Assembly (NCBI RefSeq): GCF_003314975.1
Contig: NZ_QNRF01000002.1
Span: forward strand, 372,001 to 436,000
Reading direction: 5' to 3'
DNA length: 64,000 nucleotides
Source of the DNA: Marinomonas aquiplantarum
Lineage (GTDB): Bacteria; Pseudomonadota; Gammaproteobacteria; Pseudomonadales; Marinomonadaceae
A model generated the notes under the pieces. It saw only the letters and a program-made list of their open reading frames with translations. It had not been told where the DNA came from and ran no database searches. The translations under genes and the position numbers were made by a program. Shown in pieces: positions 16,860 to 27,142 of this stretch; the stretch's first letter is position 1; each line of letters begins with the position of its first letter.

Positions 16860-18758
16860 TTACGAAATTTTCGTCAATTTTTCTTCGATGCTGTTTAAAA
16901 TGCCTTGGGCATCAAGTCCTACACGTTTCAGCATAGTACTATGACTGGCATGTTCTTCATATTGGTCTGGAAGGCCAAGATGTAATGTGGGCACCAGAAT
17001 ATTGTTCGCTAACAGGAATTCACTAACGGCAGAGCCAGCGCCGCCCATAATGGCGTTTTCTTCCACTGTAACAATCAGTTTGGCGTGTTTGTTTGCCAGT
17101 AAGACTTGTTCGTCTAACGGTTTCACAAAGCGCATATCCAGCAAGGTGGCATCCAGTTTTTCAGCGGCATGCTGTGCATCGTAAGTCGGTCGTCCAAAGC
17201 TGCAAATAACAATGCCTGAGCGTCCTTCTCGTAGACATCTGGATTTACCTATTTCAAGGCTCGAAAGTGTGTTTTCGATGGCAACACCAGGGCCATTACC
17301 ACGGGGGTAGCGGACTGCCGCTGGCCCTTGGTACAAATAACCAGTTTGTAGCATCTTACGGCATTCGTCTTCGTCAGATGGTGCCATGACGACCATATTC
17401 GGGATGCAGCGTAAGTAACTTAAATCGTAAACACCAGCATGAGTGGGTCCATCTTCTCCGACTAGACCGGCGCGATCTATGGCAAATAAAACATCAAGGT
17501 TTTGCAATGCTACGTCGTGAATTAATTGATCATAGCCACGCTGTAAGAAGGTTGAGTAAATAGCGACGACAGGTTTGATGCCGTCACATGCCATGCCCGC
17601 AGCGAGTGTCACCGCATGTTGTTCTGCAATGGCCACATCAAAGTAACGATCAGGAAAGCGCTCAGCAAATTCAATCAGGTCTGAGCCTTCTTTCATAGCG
17701 GGTGTGATGGCCGCTAATTTGCTGTCTTGTTCTGCTGCATCGCAAACCCATTGCCCAAAAATATTACAGTACTTAGGCTGCTTACTCTGTGGTTTCGCTG
17801 GGACTGGGTCCGGCTCAATTTTATTAATGGCATGATAACCAATCGGGTCACCTTCTGCCGGTTCAAAACCTTTGCCTTTTTTTGTGATGACATGAAGAAA
17901 TTGAGGGCCTTCACGGTCTTTAAGATTGGCAATGGTGGTGAGTAAGTGCTCAATATCATGACCATCAATTGGGCCAATGTAGTTAAAACCTAACTCTTCG
18001 AACATCATGCCCGGTGAAACCATGCCTTTCATGTGTTCTTCGGCTTTACGAGCCAATTCTAATGCAGAAGGCAGCCCTGAAAAGACTTTTTGACCACCTT
18101 TGCGAATGCTGTCATAAGTTTTACTGGCCCAGATTCGGGCAAAGTAACTCGATAGGGCACCAACCGGTTTGGAGATGGACATTTCGTTGTCATTAAGAAT
18201 CACCAGCATATCGGCTTTGACATGACCGGCATGATTTAGGGCTTCAAAAGCCATGCCAGCAGACATAGCACCATCACCAATTACGGCAACTGACTTACGG
18301 CCAGTATTAAACTGTCGTGCCGCCAGAGCCATACCCAGTGCGGCACCGATTGAGGTGCTTGAGTGTCCGACGCCAAAAGTATCAAATGGGCTTTCTTCTC
18401 GTTTCGGGAAACCCGAAATGCCGTCTTCTTGACGTATCTTTAGTAAGGCTTCCCGTCGTCCTGTGAGTATTTTGTGTGGATAAGCTTGGTGACCCACATC
18501 CCAGACGATACGGTCTTCTGGTGTGTTGTAGATGTAGTGAAGGGCAACGGTTAATTCCACAACCCCCAATCCTGCGCCAAAGTGTCCGCCCGTTTGACCG
18601 ACACTGTATAGCATAAATTCTCGTAATTCGCGGACAAGGCTAGGCAGTTGCTCTTTATTAAAGGCGCGCAAGTCTTCAGGTGAATTGACTTGGTCAAGTA
18701 ACGGCGTAACAGGTCGCGCTGTAGGTATCTCTTCAAACATGGGCACAGGTTTGGTCAC
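16860..18758 (-). CDS. dxs: 1-deoxy-D-xylulose-5-phosphate synthase
   Basis: 632 residues, thiamine-diphosphate enzyme that condenses pyruvate and glyceraldehyde 3-phosphate, the first step of the MEP isoprenoid pathway. Evidence: [15 protein letters not shown], the ThDP/Mg motif [18 protein letters not shown]...NDNEMS, the catalytic-glutamate region [15 protein letters not shown], and [10 protein letters not shown]. The start is GTG at 18758; ATG at 18740 is an alternative, and neither has a strong ribosome binding site. It lies 31 bases after ispA in the common xseB-ispA-dxs operon. Confidence 0.96.
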   Translation of the reverse strand: MTKPVPMFEEIPTARPVTPLLDQVNSPEDLRAFNKEQLPSLVRELREFMLYSVGQTGGHFGAGLGVVELTVALHYIYNTPEDRIVWDVGHQAYPHKILTGRREALLKIRQEDGISGFPKREESPFDTFGVGHSSTSIGAALGMALAARQFNTGRKSVAVIGDGAMSAGMAFEALNHAGHVKADMLVILNDNEMSISKPVGALSSYFARIWASKTYDSIRKGGQKVFSGLPSALELARKAEEHMKGMVSPGMMFEELGFNYIGPIDGHDIEHLLTTIANLKDREGPQFLHVITKKGKGFEPAEGDPIGYHAINKIEPDPVPAKPQSKQPKYCNIFGQWVCDAAEQDSKLAAITPAMKEGSDLIEFAERFPDRYFDVAIAEQHAVTLAAGMACDGIKPVVAIYSTFLQRGYDQLIHDVALQNLDVLFAIDRAGLVGEDGPTHAGVYDLSYLRCIPNMVVMAPSDEDECRKMLQTGYLYQGPAAVRYPRGNGPGVAIENTLSSLEIGKSRCLREGRSGIVICSFGRPTYDAQHAAEKLDATLLDMRFVKPLDEQVLLANKHAKLIVTVEENAIMGGAGSAVSEFLLANNILVPTLHLGLPDQYEEHASHSTMLKRVGLDAQGILNSIEEKLTKIS

Positions 18759-18789
18759 ATATTGTTAATCTAAAAGGCGGATAAGTATA

Positions 18790-19671
18790 TCAGTGGTTGC
18801 GACCAATAATATAGTTAGCAAGCTCAACTAATGGTTGTGCAGGGTCACCAAATGGCTTAATTGCTTCTAATGCTTGTTGGTGAAGTGTATTGGCGAACTC
18901 TTGAGCCCCCTTGAGACCAAGCAACTTTGGGTAAGTCGGTTTGTTCGCGGCCTCGTCAGAAAACTGGTTTTTACCAAGCGTGTTGGTGTCACTGGTGATG
19001 TCAATAATGTCATCTTGTACTTGGAAGGCGAGTCCAATGGCACTGGCATAGCGATCGAGTTGTGCCAATTTATCACTGTCGAGCATGCCCACACTGATGG
19101 CTCCCATTCGCACACTGGCCCGAATTAACGCACCAGTTTTATGTTGATGCATTTGTTGGAGGGCCTGTTGGTCAATGTCATGACCGACATTGGCTAAATC
19201 AATCATTTGTCCTGTCACCATGCCGTGACGACCAGATGCATGAATAAGTTCTTGAATTAATTGAAGTTGCAAGCTAGCGTTGGTATGTTGTGACTGACTT
19301 AGTAGCTCGAAGGCAAATGTTTGTAGTGCGTCGCCAGCCAAAATCGCTGTGGCTTCATCGTATTGAATGTGGCAGGTTGGTTTACCGCGACGCAAATTAT
19401 CGTCGTCCATCGCTGGCAAGTCATCGTGAATCAGTGAATAGGCGTGAATGGATTCGATAGCCGCTGCGCAAGCATCGGTGAGTTCGCTAATGTCACTAAA
19501 TAAGCTGGCTGTTGCATAGGTCAACATAGGACGGACACGTTTGCCGCCATTAAAAAGACTGTATGCCATGGCCTCTTGAAGATGATTGGCTGGAACATAC
19601 TGGTCTAAATTTTGCGTGAGGTAATGATCAACTCGACGGCGGGCAAATTGTGAAAAATCGTCTAGGGTCAC
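18790..19671 (-). CDS. ispA: farnesyl diphosphate synthase (geranyltranstransferase)
   Basis: 293 residues. It builds farnesyl diphosphate from IPP and DMAPP for ubiquinone and undecaprenyl carriers. The two aspartate-rich motifs are DDLPAMDDDNLRRGKPT (about residues 85-101) and QVQDDIIDIT (about 220), with GGKRVRPML near the start. It begins with GTG overlapping the xseB stop by 4 bases (GTGA), showing translational coupling. Confidence 0.95.
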   Translation of the reverse strand: MTLDDFSQFARRRVDHYLTQNLDQYVPANHLQEAMAYSLFNGGKRVRPMLTYATASLFSDISELTDACAAAIESIHAYSLIHDDLPAMDDDNLRRGKPTCHIQYDEATAILAGDALQTFAFELLSQSQHTNASLQLQLIQELIHASGRHGMVTGQMIDLANVGHDIDQQALQQMHQHKTGALIRASVRMGAISVGMLDSDKLAQLDRYASAIGLAFQVQDDIIDITSDTNTLGKNQFSDEAANKPTYPKLLGLKGAQEFANTLHQQALEAIKPFGDPAQPLVELANYIIGRNH

Positions 19672-19910
19672 GAATTAGATTCCGGGTCAAAAGTTTCTAA
19701 ATGCTCACCATCTTGCTTTTCAAGCAGAATCTGAACTTTTTGTTCAGCTTGGGTGAGAACGGATTGACATTCTTGACTTAGTTTAACACCTTTCTCGAAG
19801 GCTTTTAGCGCTTCTTCAAGAGAAAGTTGATTCGATTCAAGTTGAGCGACTAGGGTATCTAATTCGCCAAGGTTTTCTTCGAAGTGACGGACACTGTTTT
19901 TACGTGACAT
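19668..19910 (-). CDS. xseB: exodeoxyribonuclease VII small subunit
   Basis: 80 residues, helical and acidic, with family motifs FEENLGELDTLVAQLESNQLSLEEALKAFEKGVKLS and CQSVLTQAEQKVQ. It forms the small subunit of the single-strand-specific exonuclease VII with XseA, which is not in this window. It is first in the xseB-ispA-dxs operon and is divergent from pomA. Confidence 0.94.
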   Translation of the reverse strand: MSRKNSVRHFEENLGELDTLVAQLESNQLSLEEALKAFEKGVKLSQECQSVLTQAEQKVQILLEKQDGEHLETFDPESNS

Positions 19911-20081
19911 GTTAGTTACTCTTGATAAAACCTACGTTTTTTAACAGAAAAAAGCTTACTGTTCGAGTCAGAATTGATGAAAATTACAAAAATCATGCAA
20001 GAAGTTGCGATGATGGGTCAGTCTTTCGTATAGAATCACCAGATGTTTCAGTGAGAAAAACGCTTTTGTTAGGAGACGTAT

Positions 20082-20837
20082 GTGGATATCGCAACGTTAA
20101 TAGGACTAGTTGGTTCTTTTTTAGTTGTTATTGCCGCCATCTTTGTTGGCGGCTCAGCAGGAATGTTCATCGATGTAGCATCCACCCTGATAGTATTGGT
20201 TGGCTCAACCTTTGTGGTGCTCATGCAATATCCACTTGCACAATTTCTCGGTGCGGGCAAGGTGGCGGCTAAGGCCTTCATGTTCAAAAGCGTACCGTTA
20301 GATACCTTGATCGACGAAGTATATGGTTTAGCGGATGAAGCCCGAAAGGGAGGATTGCTATCCTTAGAAGGCAAAGAGGTGAGTCACCCTTTTCTGTCTA
20401 AAGGCATACAAATGCTGGTGGATGGTCATGATGGCAATGTGGTCAAAAGTCAGCTCAGTAAAGAAATGAATCAGTCCTATTACCGACACACCAAAGGAGC
20501 CAAAGTATTTAAGGCGTTTGGTGATGTGGGACCCGCTATGGGAATGATTGGTACTCTGGTTGGTCTGGTTCAGATGTTGGCCAACATGGATGACCCAAAG
20601 GCCATTGGTCCTGCCATGGCGGTTGCACTCTTAACCACTCTTTATGGCGCTATGTTAGCCAACATGGTGTGCTTACCGATTCAAGCTAAATTGATGACTC
20701 GTGCTGATGAAGAGTTACTTTGTCAAAAAATGATTATGGATGCGCTGTTGGCGATTCAATCAGGGCAAAATCCACGTATTCTGGATGGCGCACTGAAAAC
20801 CTACATTGCCGAAAGTAAGCGTGCAGAGCGCGAGTAA
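20082..20837 (+). CDS. pomA: sodium-driven flagellar motor stator protein PomA (MotA family)
   Basis: 251 residues with four membrane helices, two near the start (about 5-25 and 27-50) and two after residue 145 (GDVGPAMGMIGTLVGLVQML and AMAVALLTTLYGAMLANMVC). The loop between helices 2 and 3 holds the charged residues that contact FliG. The start is GTG with TAGGAGACGTAT upstream; the nearby ATG at 20080 is out of frame. PomB follows 27 bases later. Na+ rather than H+ coupling is inferred from similarity to PomA and the marine setting. Confidence 0.93.
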   Translation: MDIATLIGLVGSFLVVIAAIFVGGSAGMFIDVASTLIVLVGSTFVVLMQYPLAQFLGAGKVAAKAFMFKSVPLDTLIDEVYGLADEARKGGLLSLEGKEVSHPFLSKGIQMLVDGHDGNVVKSQLSKEMNQSYYRHTKGAKVFKAFGDVGPAMGMIGTLVGLVQMLANMDDPKAIGPAMAVALLTTLYGAMLANMVCLPIQAKLMTRADEELLCQKMIMDALLAIQSGQNPRILDGALKTYIAESKRAERE

Positions 20838-20864
20838 AATTAAAGTTGTTAGCGGATTATCCAC

Positions 20865-21854
20865 ATGAGTGATCAAGAAGAACAAGATTGCCCTGAATGC
20901 GAAGAAGGCCTGCCCGCCTACATGGGGACCTTTGCGGACTTAATGTCCTTGTTGATGTGTTTCTTCGTGCTCCTGCTTTCGTTTGCTGAAATGGATGTCA
21001 TTAAGTTCAAGCAAATTGCAGGTTCATTAAAAGTGGCATTTGGTGTTCAGCGTGAAATTAAAGCCGATGCGATTCCGATGGGAACCTCGGTCATTGCACA
21101 AGAGTTTAGTCCCGCGAAACCTGAGCCAACTCCAATCAATGAGGTTCGCCAAAAGGTCGATAGCACTCCAGAAAACACCTTAGAAGTGCTCTGTAAGCCA
21201 GATACGGCTGAATTAAAAGAGCGTCAGGAGTCTGGTTCACCATCCCCCGTCACCTTCGTTGATAAATCTCAAGCAGATATCGAACGAGAAAAGAAAATTC
21301 AAGAGACAGAAGGCGACGCGCAACAGATTGCTTCCGTGTTGAGAGAAGAGATTTCTAAGGGAACCGTTGAAATCGAAACCAAAGAAGAAACCATCACCAT
21401 ACGTATCAAAGACCAGGGGTCATTTGAGTCAGGTTCAGCAGAACTTAATTACGACTTTATTCCAGTCATTGATTTGATTCGTGATGTGTTAGTGGGGATT
21501 CAAGGCACTATTTCAGTAGAAGGTCACACCGACAACTTACCCATTCAAAGTCGCCAATTCCGCTCTAACTGGCAGTTGTCGGCGGCACGGGCGATTTCAG
21601 TAGCGGAAGAACTTTTTGCGACTGGACAGCTTAGCCAGAATCGTTTTTCTGTTACAGGTTTTGCTGATACGCGTCCTTTGGTACCGAATGATTCAGCTTT
21701 CCATCGAGCAACTAACCGCCGTGTTGAAATTGTCATTAAACAAAATGATGTTCGCCCACAAATGCGCGACACCATAGATGATATTCCAACGGATGGGGTC
21801 ATTGAATTTGATCAGACCACTTTGGATGATCTGGCACCGGACGAAATATTTTAA
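20865..21854 (+). CDS. pomB: flagellar motor stator protein PomB (MotB family)
   Basis: 329 residues. A short N-terminal tail (ECEEGLPAYMGTFADLMSLL) leads into one helix with the ion-carrying aspartate at about residue 25 in TFADLM. The C-terminal OmpA/MotB peptidoglycan-binding domain (about 180-300) has VEGHTDNLPIQSRQF, NWQLSAARA and NRRVEIVI. The linker (about 65-170) is charged and longer than average. With PomA it forms the stator that couples ion flow to flagellar rotation. A terminator follows. Confidence 0.94.
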   Translation: MSDQEEQDCPECEEGLPAYMGTFADLMSLLMCFFVLLLSFAEMDVIKFKQIAGSLKVAFGVQREIKADAIPMGTSVIAQEFSPAKPEPTPINEVRQKVDSTPENTLEVLCKPDTAELKERQESGSPSPVTFVDKSQADIEREKKIQETEGDAQQIASVLREEISKGTVEIETKEETITIRIKDQGSFESGSAELNYDFIPVIDLIRDVLVGIQGTISVEGHTDNLPIQSRQFRSNWQLSAARAISVAEELFATGQLSQNRFSVTGFADTRPLVPNDSAFHRATNRRVEIVIKQNDVRPQMRDTIDDIPTDGVIEFDQTTLDDLAPDEIF

Positions 21855-21867
21855 TTAGGGCGTTTCT

Positions 21868-21892
21868 AAAGGGAGCTTAAGCTCCCTTTTTA
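21868..21892 (+). terminator. terminator of pomAB
   Basis: AAAGGGAG and CTCCCTTT enclose CTTAAG, followed by a short T-run, 14 bases after the pomB stop. Confidence 0.85.
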
Positions 21893-21971
21893 TTGTTTAA
21901 TCGTTTGATAGTGCTGAGATAATGCTGAGATTTTTGTGTTTTTTTGCTATGGTTTGCGCAAAGAAATTTGA

Positions 21972-22784
<813 letters not shown>

Positions 22785-22804
22785 TCCAGCTCTGTATTTA
22801 GCGT

Positions 22805-22838
22805 AAAAAAGCCACCTTGCTTGCAAGGTGGCTTTTTT
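22805..22838. terminator. bidirectional terminator
   Basis: AAAAAAGCCACCTTGC and its partner GCAAGGTGGCTTTTTT form a long perfect stem between convergent dapB and the MarR gene, with T-runs on both strands. Confidence 0.92.
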
Positions 22839-22873
22839 ATTATTGGTTTGTGTTGAAATAATTCGACAGCTTA

Positions 22874-23356
22874 CTATTGAGCGTCTGGAGAGTTGATCAC
22901 TAACAATGGCGCAGCATCAAGAGATTCTGCATCCATCATCATGGCAATACGTTGCAATGAAGACAGTACTTGAGTCTGTTCCCAGCCTTCCAAAGCATCA
23001 AATTCATTGATGAACTTTTCGTGTAATAAAGGTGGCGTTGTTTCAAGGATTTGCATGCCTAAATCGGTCAAGCGTGCATTGACTATGCGCTTGTCTTTTT
23101 GACCTCTAACACGTTCTACATATTTACGGTCTTCTAAGCGGTTCAGAATGGTTGTCACTGTTGCTTGGCTAAGAGACACGCTGTCTGAAATACGTCGAAC
23201 GGTAACGTCGCCCAATTCTTCGATAGAGCGTAAGACCATAATTTGAGGGATCGTTAGTCCACATGCCTTTACGACACGCTTAGATTGTAAATCCGTCGCG
23301 CGGATAATGCGTCTTAGGTGAACGAGAACATCGTGAAGGTGTTGTGGTGTTGACAT
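22874..23356 (-). CDS. MarR-family regulator resembling EctR/CosR
   Basis: 160 residues. A MarR winged helix is clear: the recognition-helix region is SDSVSLSQATVTTILNRLE, and the wing is RKYVERVRGQKDKRIVNARLT. The N-terminal LVHLRRIIRATDLQSKRVVKACGLT and the C-terminal EGWEQTQVLSSLQRIAMMMDAESLDAAPLL resemble regulators of compatible-solute genes (EctR of methylotrophs, CosR of Vibrio) as I remember them. That assignment is an inference. It stands alone, between dapB and the photolyase operon, but lies between proXWV and ectABC, whose promoters share an operator-like element. Confidence 0.75.
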   Translation of the reverse strand: MSTPQHLHDVLVHLRRIIRATDLQSKRVVKACGLTIPQIMVLRSIEELGDVTVRRISDSVSLSQATVTTILNRLEDRKYVERVRGQKDKRIVNARLTDLGMQILETTPPLLHEKFINEFDALEGWEQTQVLSSLQRIAMMMDAESLDAAPLLVINSPDAQ

Positions 23357-23510
23357 AACAATTTCGGGCCCAGAAAAATTAGCGGATTATAGAGGGTTGG
23401 CAGTCCCTGCGAAAGCCAAGTTTAAATTTATTACAGCTCAAAGTATAGAAGTTGAGTTGGAATTGCGAAAGAAAAGAATTGTAATGGCAATGAGGGGCGA
23501 ATTAAAAGGG

Positions 23511-24911
23511 CTATTTAAGCCCTTTTAGTGCATCAAATGCGGCAATGGCTGCCAATCTGGCTGGTTTATAATCAAGTACCGGCATTGGGTACTGACATTC
23601 CTGTCTTTGCTGGGGAGTCGGGTTATGAATCGACTTATTGTCTAGCCTTGCTAATTCAGGCACAAAGCGACGGATGAAATCACCATGCTTGTCGTAAGTT
23701 TCGGACTGCCTTGTGGGGTTGAATACTCGAAAATAGGGGGCAGCATCACAGCCGGTTGAGGCGCTCCATTGCCAGCCGCCATTGTTGGCTGCAAATTCAC
23801 CGTCGATCAACTTGCTCATAAAATAGGCTTCCCCATGGCGCCAATCAGCAAACATTAGTTTGCTGAAAAAGCTGGCCGTAATCATTCGCAAGCGATTGTG
23901 CATCCAGCCTGTTTGATTGAGTTGTCGCATGGCGGCATCAACAATGGGAAAGCCGGTTAGGCCTTGTTGCCAAGCATCGATTTCGGTTTGATTGTGCCGC
24001 CAAATAAGAGCATTGGTTTCAGGCTTGAAAGGAAAACCTTTTGATAGTGCGGGAAAATGCACCATCAACTGACGATAAAAATCACGCCATGCGAGTTCTT
24101 TTAACCAGATACTGTCTTGCCAGGATTTGTCTTCCTGACTGCAAGTGTAATGAATGGCTTCTAGGCATTGCCTTGGTCCCAAAGCACCAAGCGCCAAATA
24201 TGGCGATAAAGTACTGGTTGCAGGTTGGGCTGGATAATCTCGATCTTCGTTATAATGCCTTTCTTTATGATGGCAGAATTGCCATAACTTTTGTCGAGCG
24301 ATAGTTTGGTCGGCAGGCCACAGATCCTCTCTATATGAGACGTTTAGATGTGCTGGTAAGGCAACATCTGACAATGGAGTGGACTGAGCTGATGGCGCTG
24401 GTAATGGTGTTGGGTCTTGTTGTGATAACAAGGTGAGCCAACGTTTAAAGTAGGGGGTAAAAACTTTAAAAGGGGTTTGCTGTTGGCTCAATACGGGGTT
24501 GGCCACGATGAGATCCGAATCCTCAATGTGACAAGCGATATTATTCTGGGTCAAGAGAGAGTGCACAGCTTGATCCCGTTTTTGTTCATCAATTGGCAGT
24601 TCTTCATTGAACCAGAGGTGTTGAATCTGGTGTTGTTCGCAGAAATTATGAATCGCAGTTGGTAAAGAAGAGAACTTGTCTTCTTTGATAAAATGAACGG
24701 GAATGCCAAGCTCTGCAAGAGACTTGCAGAGTGTTTGCATTAAGCCGAATCTCAGTGCCGTTTTAGCATCTGATTCATTGTGTTCTTGCCATTGCGCCTC
24801 GGTCACGGTTAATAACACAGCAATAGGACCTTGTTGAGACGCATGGTAAAGAGCAGGGTTATCTTCCCATCTTAAATCATTTCGAAGCCATACTAGGTGT
24901 TCAATTTTCAT
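23511..24911 (-). CDS. phrB: deoxyribodipyrimidine photolyase (class I CPD)
   Basis: 466 residues. It repairs cyclobutane pyrimidine dimers using blue light and FADH-. The N-terminal antenna-binding domain begins LVWLRNDLRWEDNPAL. The FAD domain has TGFPIVDAAMRQLNQTGWMHNRLRM, and NNGGWQWSASTGCDAAPYFRVFNP with the conserved Trp and Asp residues. Last gene of a three-gene operon with a DUF523 protein and an FAD oxidoreductase, 18 bases after the former, opposite a LitR-like regulator. Light induction is likely. Confidence 0.95.
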   Translation of the reverse strand: MKIEHLVWLRNDLRWEDNPALYHASQQGPIAVLLTVTEAQWQEHNESDAKTALRFGLMQTLCKSLAELGIPVHFIKEDKFSSLPTAIHNFCEQHQIQHLWFNEELPIDEQKRDQAVHSLLTQNNIACHIEDSDLIVANPVLSQQQTPFKVFTPYFKRWLTLLSQQDPTPLPAPSAQSTPLSDVALPAHLNVSYREDLWPADQTIARQKLWQFCHHKERHYNEDRDYPAQPATSTLSPYLALGALGPRQCLEAIHYTCSQEDKSWQDSIWLKELAWRDFYRQLMVHFPALSKGFPFKPETNALIWRHNQTEIDAWQQGLTGFPIVDAAMRQLNQTGWMHNRLRMITASFFSKLMFADWRHGEAYFMSKLIDGEFAANNGGWQWSASTGCDAAPYFRVFNPTRQSETYDKHGDFIRRFVPELARLDNKSIHNPTPQQRQECQYPMPVLDYKPARLAAIAAFDALKGLK

Positions 24912-24929
24912 GTTTTGTGTGGCTCTCTT

Positions 24930-25910
24930 TTATACGGTGTTACGAATCCCAAGCGGGCTTGGATAAGGTGTAAAGTAGCTTTGCTGATTGATGTATTCAC
25001 TACCGTGATGTTTTAAGTAGTGATGCAGTAAAGTCATTGGTGTCACTAAGTTCACCTCACCTCGTCGATATTGCTCTACAACGTCTAGAATGTCTTTACG
25101 TACGGAAACGTCGACGGCATTCTTCAAGTATCCCACTAAGTGCATTAGGACATTGCAATGATTCTTACGCTTTGCAGGCTTGGATAGGCAAGTCATAAGA
25201 ATTTTGAAATACGCTTCTTTTAAGGCTTTGATTGGTCTTGGGTCGTTACCTGACAGCAGTCTTCCTAGCTCACGATAGATAGGCTGTGAATGCGCCATAA
25301 CAAGATATTTATAACGACTGTGAAACTCAATTAAGTCTTTCATCTTAGGTTCTTCAGGAACGCTATGACGGAAATCATGGTGTGTGAATACACGTAGTAA
25401 GAAGTTTTCTCTTAAATTCGGATCGTTCAAGCGACCATCTTCTTCTACTGGCAGTAATGGGTAACGCTCCATTAATGCCTTGGTGAACAGACCAGCAGTA
25501 CGTTGCATGTGTGGGTGACCGTTTTCCTGATACACCTTAATTCGCTCCATGCCACAGCTAGGTGAGTTTTTCATTACAATGTAGCCATCTAAATGGGACA
25601 AGGTATCAAGATAGTCGGCACTTCCTGAGCGGAATCGGTCTGTTAAATCCTCCCCAGTTTTTTTACTAAAGGTCATAATCGGGTCGTTTGGATCCCCTTC
25701 TAAGCGCAAGGTTGGTCTTGGTGTGCCAAACCCAGCAGCAACTTCTGGACAGAACTTTTGATAATCGAAGTAATCACTCAACACATTATCACAGTAATTT
25801 GAGTGGCTATGGCCGCCATTAAAGCGCACATTGTCACCTAATAGACAAGCACTGATACCAACTGGAATTTTTCGCTCTAACTGATCTGGAGTGTATTTTG
25901 AATGAGGCAT
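24930..25910 (-). CDS. DUF523 (TudS-like) plus DUF1722 fusion protein
   Basis: 326 residues in two domains. The DUF523 part (about 12-160) has three conserved cysteines at about 22 (GISACLLG), 54 (KFCPEV) and 119 (NSPSCG). In the TudS thiouracil desulfidase of this family such cysteines hold a [4Fe-4S] cluster. The DUF1722 part (about 195-310; LIEFHSRYKYLVMAHSQPIYRELGR) is YbgA-like. This fusion often travels with photolyase genes. It may act on sulfur-modified bases or photoproducts, but that is inference. It starts 10 bases after the FAD oxidoreductase. Confidence 0.88.
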   Translation of the reverse strand: MPHSKYTPDQLERKIPVGISACLLGDNVRFNGGHSHSNYCDNVLSDYFDYQKFCPEVAAGFGTPRPTLRLEGDPNDPIMTFSKKTGEDLTDRFRSGSADYLDTLSHLDGYIVMKNSPSCGMERIKVYQENGHPHMQRTAGLFTKALMERYPLLPVEEDGRLNDPNLRENFLLRVFTHHDFRHSVPEEPKMKDLIEFHSRYKYLVMAHSQPIYRELGRLLSGNDPRPIKALKEAYFKILMTCLSKPAKRKNHCNVLMHLVGYLKNAVDVSVRKDILDVVEQYRRGEVNLVTPMTLLHHYLKHHGSEYINQQSYFTPYPSPLGIRNTV

Positions 25911-25920
25911 GTCTATCTCC

Positions 25921-26952
25921 TTAAAGCTCTGTTTGAAGGCTTGCTGGGTTATTTATGATCCAATCCGTTAGTGTTAATGCACTGATAAGGGCACCTTCTG
26001 CGTCTCCTTGACACAACCAATCTGCGGCTAGTCCCACTTGGTGTTCGGGGGTCCAAGCGTAAGTTTTATTGCCACGGTTTTCTGTATAACGACTAAAAAA
26101 CCAGCGATGGGGATCACCGTGTTGTCTTACTCTTTGTTCTGTATGTTCAGCAAACGCCTGTTGGAGTGCTTGCGCTACCCATTGCTTATCTTGATCAAGG
26201 TGTTCAGCAGTCCACTCGGGAGAAGCTTGAATGACCCAACGGTCGACCTCTGCTCCTTCTCTAGCGGGTTTGTAGTTGTCTTTTATCATGCGTTGGATAG
26301 GCGAATCTTTAAGCTCAATGATGGCGTTTAAGTCGCTTGGTTGGGTTTCTAACCACATCGCCCATTGGGACTGATATTGTTTGCAGGCTTGATTTGCTCT
26401 CAGCAATAGAACGGCCAGATCAGAATGGGTTGCTAATAGCATGGCCGCTTGATGAGCTGGCGTGGCTATGATGACCTTAGTTGCTTTGGCGCAGGCTTGA
26501 TATTGATCATTTCGTAATAACCAGACCAATTGGCCGTCAGCCTCGAGGAAACGGTCCATTTGCTGTACTTTGGTTGACGTGATGAATGGGACTTGATCCA
26601 GCCAGTGGCGAGTAAGGCTGCTCATTTTTGGTGTCCCCACGAAGCCAGGTATTTGTTTGCTGCTAATTTGTTTCCACTGTGCCGCTACACCCGTTTTAAC
26701 TAAGTTTTTAAACAAGGCTTTTGTTTCTGGCTGACTGGCAAAAATGTACGGCGCACCCAGTTCACAACTGATCGTTTCACTAATCCGTTTGCTGCCTGCA
26801 CGACCGCCAGAACCACGACTTTTATCAATCACACAAACGGAGAATCCAGCTGAAGACAACTGTTTTGCACACAAGCTACCAGCCAGACCTGCACCAATAA
26901 TGGCTACATCAAAGGTTGGAATGTCTTGTTGTTTTGTGATGGTAGTGGTCAT
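25921..26952 (-). CDS. FAD-dependent oxidoreductase, renalase-like
   Basis: 343 residues from the ATG at 26952, preceded by AGAGGCAAAAAATC; an upstream TTG adds only six residues. The N-terminal dinucleotide motif is VAIIGAGLAGSLCAKQL, followed by VIDKSRGSGGRAGSKR, which is the renalase-type amine oxidase signature. The C-terminus has a second FAD contact, QVGLAADWLCQGDAEGALISA. First gene of the photolyase operon, reading away from the nested palindrome. It may supply reduced flavin or act in photoprotection; the substrate is unknown. Confidence 0.85.
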   Translation of the reverse strand: MTTTITKQQDIPTFDVAIIGAGLAGSLCAKQLSSAGFSVCVIDKSRGSGGRAGSKRISETISCELGAPYIFASQPETKALFKNLVKTGVAAQWKQISSKQIPGFVGTPKMSSLTRHWLDQVPFITSTKVQQMDRFLEADGQLVWLLRNDQYQACAKATKVIIATPAHQAAMLLATHSDLAVLLLRANQACKQYQSQWAMWLETQPSDLNAIIELKDSPIQRMIKDNYKPAREGAEVDRWVIQASPEWTAEHLDQDKQWVAQALQQAFAEHTEQRVRQHGDPHRWFFSRYTENRGNKTYAWTPEHQVGLAADWLCQGDAEGALISALTLTDWIINNPASLQTEL

Positions 26953-26980
26953 GATTTTTTGCCTCTGCAAATTGCTTTCT

Positions 26981-27041
26981 TATACAATATATAATTTTGT
27001 ACAAGAAAATCAATAAACTTGTACAAAAAAATATTTGTATA
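26981..27041. promoter_or_regulatory. nested palindromic operator between photolyase operon and MerR gene
   Basis: An inner inverted repeat TTGTACAAG (26997-27005) / CTTGTACAA (27018-27026) is perfect, and each arm contains the palindrome TTGTACAA. An outer pair, TATACAA (26981-26987) / TTGTATA (27035-27041), is centred within one base of the same axis, near 27011. Four TTGTA-type sites in phase fill the divergent promoter. The arrangement fits a dimeric or tetrameric MerR/LitR regulator controlling both directions. Confidence 0.75.
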
Positions 27042-27142
27042 GTTTTTGTGGGTGTTTTAAGTTTAGACCACTGTGGGTAGATTGCCTCAGGTAAGTGTTA
27101 GGAAATGGGAATAAAGACGGTAATGAATGATTGGAAAAAGAT

